Origin: Tateyamaria sp.
GTDB lineage: Bacteria > Pseudomonadota > Alphaproteobacteria > Rhodobacterales > Rhodobacteraceae
NCBI GenBank assembly: GCA_018668195.1
Contig: JABITU010000121.1
Coordinates: forward strand, 1 to 19,919
DNA: 19,919 bases
Direction: 5' to 3'
Part shown: positions 15,562 through 19,919 of the stretch, piece after piece
How the letters are laid out: every line of letters starts with the position of its first letter
How positions within the stretch are numbered: the stretch's first letter is position 1
Program-made: the position numbers and the translations under genes
Notes under the pieces: generated by a model
The model's input: only the letters and a program-made list of their open reading frames with translations
What the model was told of the DNA's origin: nothing
The model's database searches: none

Positions 15562-15968
15562 TGGCAAATAGCATTGTTCAGCCGGATACATGGGCCGTTG
15601 CAAAAGGCTACTCTAACGGCGTTATCGCCAAGGATGGAACGCTTTATGTGGGTGGCCAGATCGGCTGGGATGAGACCCAGACATTTCGATCCCATGACTT
15701 TATCGGTCAAATGGAGCAGGTACTTAAGAATATCTCAGCGGTTGTCCAAGCCGCTGGGGGCGCAGTCACAGACATTGTGCGTTTGACCTGGTATGTTACC
15801 GATAAAGAACAGTATTTGGCACGCCAACGCGAAGTTGGACAGGTCTATCGCGAGGTGTTTGGTCGCCACTTTCCAGCCATGACAATGGTTGTTGTCAGCG
15901 CTTTGGTCGAAGACGAAGCCCTGCTCGAAATCGAGGCAACGGCTGTGCTGGACACGCGCGCCCGATAA
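15561..15968 (+). CDS. Rid-family protein (YjgF/YER057c/UK114) lacking the canonical arginine
   Basis: A small trimeric-type Rid-fold protein, 135 residues. Rid enzymes hydrolyse enamine/imine intermediates, and some relatives (2-aminomuconate deaminase) act in catabolism of amino-aromatics. The fold landmarks are present: GTLYVGGQIGWD (26-37), VQAAGGAVTDIVRLTWYVTD (62-81), and LLEIEATAV (121-129). The position of the E. coli RidA catalytic arginine (FPARS context) reads FPAMTMV, so M107 replaces it and classical RidA chemistry is doubtful. AAAGGA at 15547-15552 is the ribosome site, and the ATG overlaps the thioesterase stop. It is the last gene of the operon and could handle an enamine CoA ester or bind a pathway metabolite. 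Confidence 0.9.
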   Translation: MANSIVQPDTWAVAKGYSNGVIAKDGTLYVGGQIGWDETQTFRSHDFIGQMEQVLKNISAVVQAAGGAVTDIVRLTWYVTDKEQYLARQREVGQVYREVFGRHFPAMTMVVVSALVEDEALLEIEATAVLDTRAR

Positions 15969-16291
15969 CTTATGGATAGGCTTGCGCGGTACTGGCGGAA
16001 ACCTGCCATTGAGTTTCTTTCGATCGGCTGATTGAATTGCTCGCGTATCGATGGATGACTCATTTTAACCAAATGCGTCGCTGGGACGTACTTCTTAGTT
16101 GAGCTTTTAAATGATGCGTCTTGTACACGCATTTGATCATGTGCTGCCAGGCGCGGTATCGTGCTTGCCCGTCGTTCCGAAAAAGATCGCAGCGCCATCA
16201 GACTGTCGCGTCAAACGCTGAGCAACCCCCGAAAACCGATCAACGGAACCGTGCAGAGGCGTGGCGAAATCCTAAGGCTAGGGAAAAACGC
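15969..16291. other. Convergent intergenic region with ATGCGT repeats
   Basis: The region separates ridA (+) from the M56 gene (-). It holds the hairpin listed separately at its left. AAATGCGT (16071-16078) recurs inverted as ACGCATTT (16127-16134), and ATGCGT (16114-16119) with ACGCAT (16127-16132) forms a hairpin with a 7-base loop. Short frames here are not convincing. From about 16140 to 16291 nothing recognisable is seen. Confidence 0.35.
15993..16020 (+). terminator. Possible terminator of the catabolic operon
   Basis: TGGCGG (15993-15998), loop AAA, then CC-T-GCCA (16002-16008) forms a six-pair GC-rich hairpin with one bulged T, 24 bases after the ridA stop. A T-rich but interrupted tail follows (TTGAGTTTCTTT). 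It is placed well for ending the operon. Confidence 0.4.
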
Positions 16292-17437
16292 TCAGTCACG
16301 CAAACGACCGATGGTCGATAGTCTGTTGATCTCGTCCAGCCTCTCCAGATTCACAACTGTGGAAAGCATCAAGCGGTCTTGGCTCCAATCGGCGGGGCGC
16401 TGGATTGCCACTGCAGTCAACATGATAGACGCCACAAGCGGGACTAAGACTGCCGCATAAAGCCAACGTGAGTGACGTAAATTTCTCAGCTCCAACAAGG
16501 ACACTATCCGCTCGTGCAGGAAACTGCGCCGCCCGTTCATCAGGCTCGATCGGTCGGCCGTGACCAAAGTCACTTTGGGAACGGCCACGACAAACAACCT
16601 GTCTTTGCGCAACGACTGCTGGCAAACTGACAACAGCGTTTCGCAATACTCTTCGACGTTGATCCGTCCGCGCCGCAGAATTTCGGCGTCGCAGCTGAGT
16701 TCGCGCAGATGTTCTACCTGACGTTTCCAAGCGTGAAAGGCTGGGTTGAGGAAAAACAGAGGCTTCAACGCCTCAAGCACGATTTCCCATCCAATGTCTC
16801 CCTGCCGCAGATGCTGGAATTCATGTGCGAGCGAAACTTTCAGCTCTTGGCGTTCACCCAGCATATGCGCCGGAAAGACTACATAGTAATTGCGGAGTCC
16901 GCGGGTCGAGAATGGCACCAATGTGCGATCCGACAGATATAGGTTCACTCGGCCAAAGCGGCGCCAAGCATAACTCTTTGATACGATCTGGCGCAGGCAG
17001 AAAACAGAGTAGAACAGGCGTAAAACGCCGACCGCCATACTGAACAGAAAGGTCGCAATCACTGTCCATGCGACCCAACCTGCGGCGTTGACGACGTTGT
17101 TTGTAAAGGTATCGCGCAGATTTATGAGCCGCTCAAACTGAGTGGCTTGCATCTCGATGCCACCATTGAGGTAGTAAGCGACGACGATGTCCGAAAGGTT
17201 CAGCTTCAGACCCTGTGCGTGGCCACTGTTTTGCAGCACGGACAGACCGAGCACGGCAAAAGGCGAAAGAACGATCGCAACAAACACCATGTTCAATAGC
17301 CGAAGCTGCATGACAAAGCTGTTTCGTTGACTTGTGCGGTTTAGCACAACGCGTGTCGCCCACCACAGAAGATAGGCAACGATGATTAGGATGTTTGTAT
17401 TGATGAAAGCGCTTAGAACAGCGTCACCCGGTATCAT
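16292..17437 (-). CDS. M56-family (BlaR1/MecR1-like) membrane metallopeptidase without a sensor domain
   Basis: A 381-residue integral membrane zinc protease of family M56. Hydrophobic segments are at about 9-31, 47-68, 117-143 and 326-345. The cytoplasmic gluzincin domain carries HEFQH (H205, E206, H209) and a downstream glutamate in LRELSCDAEILRRG (E246) as the likely third zinc ligand. In BlaR1/MecR1 a C-terminal penicillin-binding domain of about 250 residues follows the last helix; here only about 36 residues remain, so it cannot sense beta-lactams that way. A strong ribosome site AGGAGG (17445-17450 on the minus strand) precedes the ATG, which overlaps the end of the blaI-type gene by 14 bases. 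It likely inactivates that repressor by proteolysis; the stimulus is unknown. Confidence 0.9.
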   Translation of the reverse strand: MIPGDAVLSAFINTNILIIVAYLLWWATRVVLNRTSQRNSFVMQLRLLNMVFVAIVLSPFAVLGLSVLQNSGHAQGLKLNLSDIVVAYYLNGGIEMQATQFERLINLRDTFTNNVVNAAGWVAWTVIATFLFSMAVGVLRLFYSVFCLRQIVSKSYAWRRFGRVNLYLSDRTLVPFSTRGLRNYYVVFPAHMLGERQELKVSLAHEFQHLRQGDIGWEIVLEALKPLFFLNPAFHAWKRQVEHLRELSCDAEILRRGRINVEEYCETLLSVCQQSLRKDRLFVVAVPKVTLVTADRSSLMNGRRSFLHERIVSLLELRNLRHSRWLYAAVLVPLVASIMLTAVAIQRPADWSQDRLMLSTVVNLERLDEINRLSTIGRLRD

Positions 17438-17819
17438 TTTTCAACCTCCTATCCACCAGTGCCCGGATTTTCCCCAATGCTTCCTCGCTTAGCTCCTCAT
17501 CATTGACCAGCCGTGCCACAAGCGAGACCGGTGCATCGTCAAAAAGCTTGATCGAGAGATCTTTTAATGAGCGGGTTTGATAGGCGTCCTTGGCCAGCGT
17601 AGGTTTGAAAACATGACGTTTCCCATCTTTTCGGCTGGTCACGAATTCCTTTTGTTCCAAAATGCGCAGAATGGTGGCAGCAGAAGTATAGGCCAAATCA
17701 CGCCCCTCAGGCAGTTGCCCAAGGACGTCACTCACAGTCCCTGCGCCCAAGGCCCAAAGCTGGGTCATGAATTCTAACTCTACTTCAGTCAGAAGTTCGC
17801 TTTTCTTTTTTTGTCTCAT
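17424..17819 (-). CDS. BlaI/MecI/CopY-family transcriptional repressor
   Basis: A 131-residue winged-helix repressor, typical BlaI length. The N-terminal DNA-binding domain runs from ELLTEVELEFMTQLWALGAGTVSDVL (8-33), through the recognition region DLAYTSAATILRILEQKEFV (41-60), to the wing SRKDGKRHVFKPTLAKDAY (62-80). The C-terminal helices (about 85-128) serve dimerisation and, in BlaI/MecI, contain the site cut by the M56 partner. AGGA and ACGG just before the ATG supply the ribosome site. It is 80 bases downstream of the DUF2160 gene on the same strand, and overlaps the M56 gene. No beta-lactamase, PBP2a or copper ATPase gene is nearby, so the regulated target is unknown. No TACA-N-TGTA-type BlaI box was found before it. 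Confidence 0.9.
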   Translation of the reverse strand: MRQKKKSELLTEVELEFMTQLWALGAGTVSDVLGQLPEGRDLAYTSAATILRILEQKEFVTSRKDGKRHVFKPTLAKDAYQTRSLKDLSIKLFDDAPVSLVARLVNDEELSEEALGKIRALVDRRLKNDTG

Positions 17820-17899
17820 GCCGTCCTATCCAACACGCATCGCCCACGTGTTATGTTGCCTGAGTAGATACGAAGATGTTGAAAATTCAAAACCCTTTT

Positions 17900-18301
17900 T
17901 CACACCTTCCAGAAACAAAAAATGCCCCATAGCGCGGAAATACCCAGCGGCCCCCATAGCGGTTGTCCGACAAGCCCTAGCCACGCCAGAAAAATATAGG
18001 CTGTTCCAAGCAAAGTTATGAACAGCCGATCACCAAGTGTTGTGGTCAGACCAAAGACTCCGCGCCGTTCAATCCCGTCGCGATAACGCGTGACCTCGAG
18101 GAATGCGATGAGTCCGATGGCGCTAAAGATGCCACAAAACAGAAGGAAAGTGGCGGGCGTCCACGCCATCCAGAATGACGGCCAAAGGGGTGCTGTCCAA
18201 GAAAAGCCTGTCTCTTCTTCCTTTTTGACGACATTGCCCCAACCCTGCGCAAGCGCCCCGGTGGGCAGACACATTAGGACCCAAAGCCAACGCTGCATCA
18301 T
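17900..18301 (-). CDS. glpU: DUF2160 small membrane protein of the glycerol ABC transporter locus (GlpU-like)
   Basis: A 133-residue membrane protein of unknown biochemical role that accompanies the glycerol ABC importer of alphaproteobacteria, named glpU in the Rhizobium glpSTPQUV operon. It begins with a signal-like segment ending GALAQ (residues 1-19), followed by a short polar stretch with EEE (28-30), a WTAPLWPSFWMAWTPATFLLFCGIFSAIGLIAFLEV membrane region (36-70), a polar loop TRYRDGIERRG, and two more hydrophobic segments (93-130). ATG 18301 overlaps the glpQ stop (TGATG), with a GGGGAGGG ribosome site. A longer open frame upstream is discarded because it lies within glpQ. The locus assignment rests on neighbours plus this architecture. 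Confidence 0.8.
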   Translation of the reverse strand: MMQRWLWVLMCLPTGALAQGWGNVVKKEEETGFSWTAPLWPSFWMAWTPATFLLFCGIFSAIGLIAFLEVTRYRDGIERRGVFGLTTTLGDRLFITLLGTAYIFLAWLGLVGQPLWGPLGISALWGIFCFWKV

Positions 18302-19098
18302 CAGACCCTCCCCAGGGCAAAGCCCTTGGCGATGTAGTTGCGCACAAAATAGATAACGATGGCACCCGGAATGATCGTCAGCGTGCCAGCCGCCGCCAAA
18401 AGGCCCAGCTCGTATCCTGCAGAGGATGCTGTCTTGGTCATCGTCGCAGCGATGGGTTTTGCTTCGACAGCGGTGAGTGTCTTGGCCAGCAGAAGTTCGA
18501 CCCATGAGAACATGAAGCAAAAGAATGCAGCCACCCCAACGCCGGCTTTGATCGTGGGCAAAAAGATTGTCACGAAAAAGCGCGGGAATGAATAGCCATC
18601 AACATAAGCGGTTTCGTCCAGTTCTTTTGGAACACCGCCCATGAACCCTTCGAGGATCCAGACAGCCAGAGGGATGTTGAACAAGCAATGTGCCAGAGCC
18701 ACGGCAAGATGTGTGTCGAACAAGCCAACCGAAGAATACAGCTGAAAGAAAGGCAGTGCAAAAACAGCAGCCGGGGCCATTCGGTTGGTCAACAGCCAGA
18801 AAAACAATTGTTTGTCGCCCAGAAACCGGTAGCGCGAAAACGCATAGGCGGCGGGCAGTGCCACACAAACTGAAATGACGGTGTTCAGAGACACATAGAT
18901 GATCGAGTTGAAGTATCCCCAATACCACGTCGGATCTGTAAAGATGACGCGGTAGTTTTCAAGCGTGAACGTTTGGGGAAAAAGGCTAAAGCCTGACAGG
19001 ATCTCGTTCGTCGTTTTGAAACTCATTGCAACCAGCCAATAGATCGGCAGCATTAGGAACGCGATATACAAGATCGGGATAAGGGAACGCTTTCTCAT
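18301..19098 (-). CDS. glpQ: Glycerol-type ABC transporter permease GlpQ (MalG-like)
   Basis: An inner-membrane permease of the carbohydrate-uptake CUT1 family, 265 residues with about six helices. The N-terminus MRKRSLIPILYIAFLMLPIYWLVAMSFKT is MalG-like. The ATPase-contact EAA loop reads DETAYVDGYSFPRFFVTIFLPTIKAG (161-186). The C-terminus FVRNYIAKGFALGRV is typical of CUT1 partners. Its start overlaps the glpP stop as ATGA (4 bases), and its stop overlaps the DUF2160 start, so the three genes are translationally coupled. Glycerol as substrate is inferred from the DUF2160 neighbour and overall resemblance to Rhizobium GlpQ; another polyol or sugar is possible. Confidence 0.85.
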   Translation of the reverse strand: MRKRSLIPILYIAFLMLPIYWLVAMSFKTTNEILSGFSLFPQTFTLENYRVIFTDPTWYWGYFNSIIYVSLNTVISVCVALPAAYAFSRYRFLGDKQLFFWLLTNRMAPAAVFALPFFQLYSSVGLFDTHLAVALAHCLFNIPLAVWILEGFMGGVPKELDETAYVDGYSFPRFFVTIFLPTIKAGVGVAAFFCFMFSWVELLLAKTLTAVEAKPIAATMTKTASSAGYELGLLAAAGTLTIIPGAIVIYFVRNYIAKGFALGRV

Positions 19099-19919
19099 TT
19101 CGCGTCATCCTTTGTCATCAGAGTGTAGAACAACCACGACACCAGCAGCGTGATCGCAAAATAGATCAACGACATGGCTGCCGCCGGACCAAGGTCAAAC
19201 TGCCCCAATGCGATCTTGACCAGATCAATGGACAGAAGCGTCGTTGAATTGCCCGGCCCGCCGCCTGTGAGTACGAATGGTTCGGTGTAAATGTTGAAAC
19301 TGTCCATGAAACGCAGCAGTATGGCGATTGTCAGCACGGTTTTCATCTTGGGCAGTTGGATGTACCGAAACACTTTCCAGGGTGACGCTCCGTCGATCTT
19401 GGCTGCCTGAAAATAGGCGTCCGGGATAGACACAAGCCCTGCATAGCTGAGCAATACTACCAAAGATGTCCAGTGCCAGACATCCATCACGATAATCGTG
19501 ACCCAAGCAGCAAACGGATTTTGCGTCATATCATAGGCGATCCCCAAGACATCGTTCATCAAATACCCCAGCAGTCCGATTTTGGGCAGCGTAAAGATAT
19601 TCCACATCGCGCCGACCACGTTCCATGGGATCAGCATCGGCAAGGCCATCAACACAAGGCAGACGGGCACCCAGATACCTTTGCGCGGCATCGATAGTGC
19701 AATGATGATGCCCAGCGGTACTTCGATGATCAGAATGAGAAATGTGAACAGAAATTGCCGCCCCAACGCCGCCTGAAACCTGTCAGAGCGCAGGATCTGT
19801 TCGAACCAATCCAAACCCTGCCAGAAAAAGACATTGTTTCCAAAGGTTTCCTGCACCGAGTAATTGACCACCGTCAGGATCGGCACCAGTGCGTTAAACG
19901 CCACCAGCAACAAGACTGG
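19095..19919 (-). CDS. glpP: Glycerol-type ABC transporter permease GlpP (MalF-like), 5' end outside window
   Basis: The partner CUT1 permease; 274 codons plus stop are visible, with the frame open at the right edge (PVLLLVAFNALVPILTVVNYSVQ). Only roughly the first 10-20 residues should be missing, because this is the first transmembrane helix. The EAA loop is IPDAYFQAAKIDGASPWKVFRYIQLP, with the conserved glycine and the IxLP ending. The NYSVQETFGNNVFFWQGLDWF segment is the style of glycerol transporter GlpP proteins. A TTG at 19913 is in frame but lies within the helix, so it is not the start. The ATPases GlpS and GlpT would be expected just beyond the right edge. Confidence 0.85.
   Translation of the reverse strand, partial: PVLLLVAFNALVPILTVVNYSVQETFGNNVFFWQGLDWFEQILRSDRFQAALGRQFLFTFLILIIEVPLGIIIALSMPRKGIWVPVCLVLMALPMLIPWNVVGAMWNIFTLPKIGLLGYLMNDVLGIAYDMTQNPFAAWVTIIVMDVWHWTSLVVLLSYAGLVSIPDAYFQAAKIDGASPWKVFRYIQLPKMKTVLTIAILLRFMDSFNIYTEPFVLTGGGPGNSTTLLSIDLVKIALGQFDLGPAAAMSLIYFAITLLVSWLFYTLMTKDDAK

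Noticed and set aside
15845..16198. 117-codon minus-strand frame extending from ridA into the intergenic region
   Set aside because: Half is antisense to ridA, there is no good ribosome site, and the composition is Ser/Arg-rich as in shadow frames.
17879..17890. TTGAA-AA-TTCAA palindrome upstream of the BlaI-type gene as its operator
   Set aside because: It is short, AT-rich and unlike the TACA-TGTA-type boxes bound by BlaI/MecI; support is too weak to list.

Overview
The window looks like a chromosomal segment of a marine alphaproteobacterium of the Rhodobacterales (roseobacter) type. This rests on protein style and gene neighbourhoods: an MsbA-like exporter, a Liv-type CoA-ester catabolic operon, glycerol ABC transporter permeases with their small membrane partner, and moderate GC with tight ATGA/TGATG junctions. 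No sequence search was possible. I see no rRNA, tRNA, CRISPR array, insertion sequence or phage gene.

Left part (1-4200). The C-terminally cut minus-strand lipid/drug ABC exporter is followed by two convergent PLP enzymes: a class V aminotransferase of the alanine/serine-glyoxylate type (+) and a HisC-like class I/II aminotransferase (-). A 445-base gap with several small inverted repeats follows.

Stress cassette (4642-7047). An HxlR regulator with an N-terminal CxxC pair is divergent from a zinc-free quinone oxidoreductase (MDR family), which is followed by an HchA/Hsp31 glyoxalase III. The divergent promoter carries two interleaved inverted repeats. Together these look like a reactive-electrophile (quinone/methylglyoxal) defence unit.

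Catabolic operon (about 7256-15968, all +). A promoter with a striking palindromic operator leads into a 61-codon ORF coupled to marR. Then come a crotonase-fold enzyme, an acyl-CoA dehydrogenase, a benzoate/2-aminobenzoate-type CoA ligase, a 215-base gap that may hold gene debris, LivH-LivM-LivG-LivF, a 4HBT thioesterase and a Rid-family protein. Uptake by the Liv transporter, CoA activation, dehydrogenation, crotonase chemistry, enamine/imine handling and thioester release fit a CoA-dependent aromatic or cyclic carboxylate pathway resembling aerobic 2-aminobenzoyl-CoA metabolism. The signature flavin monooxygenase/reductase and the Liv substrate-binding protein are not in the window. The crotonase lacks both hydratase glutamates, and the Rid protein lacks the usual deaminase arginine.

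Right part (16292-19919, all -). Transcription runs right to left through glycerol-type ABC permeases glpP (5' end outside the window) and glpQ, then a DUF2160-type membrane protein (GlpU). Where the binding-protein gene glpV would be expected, there is instead a BlaI-type repressor and an M56 metallopeptidase with no penicillin-sensor domain.
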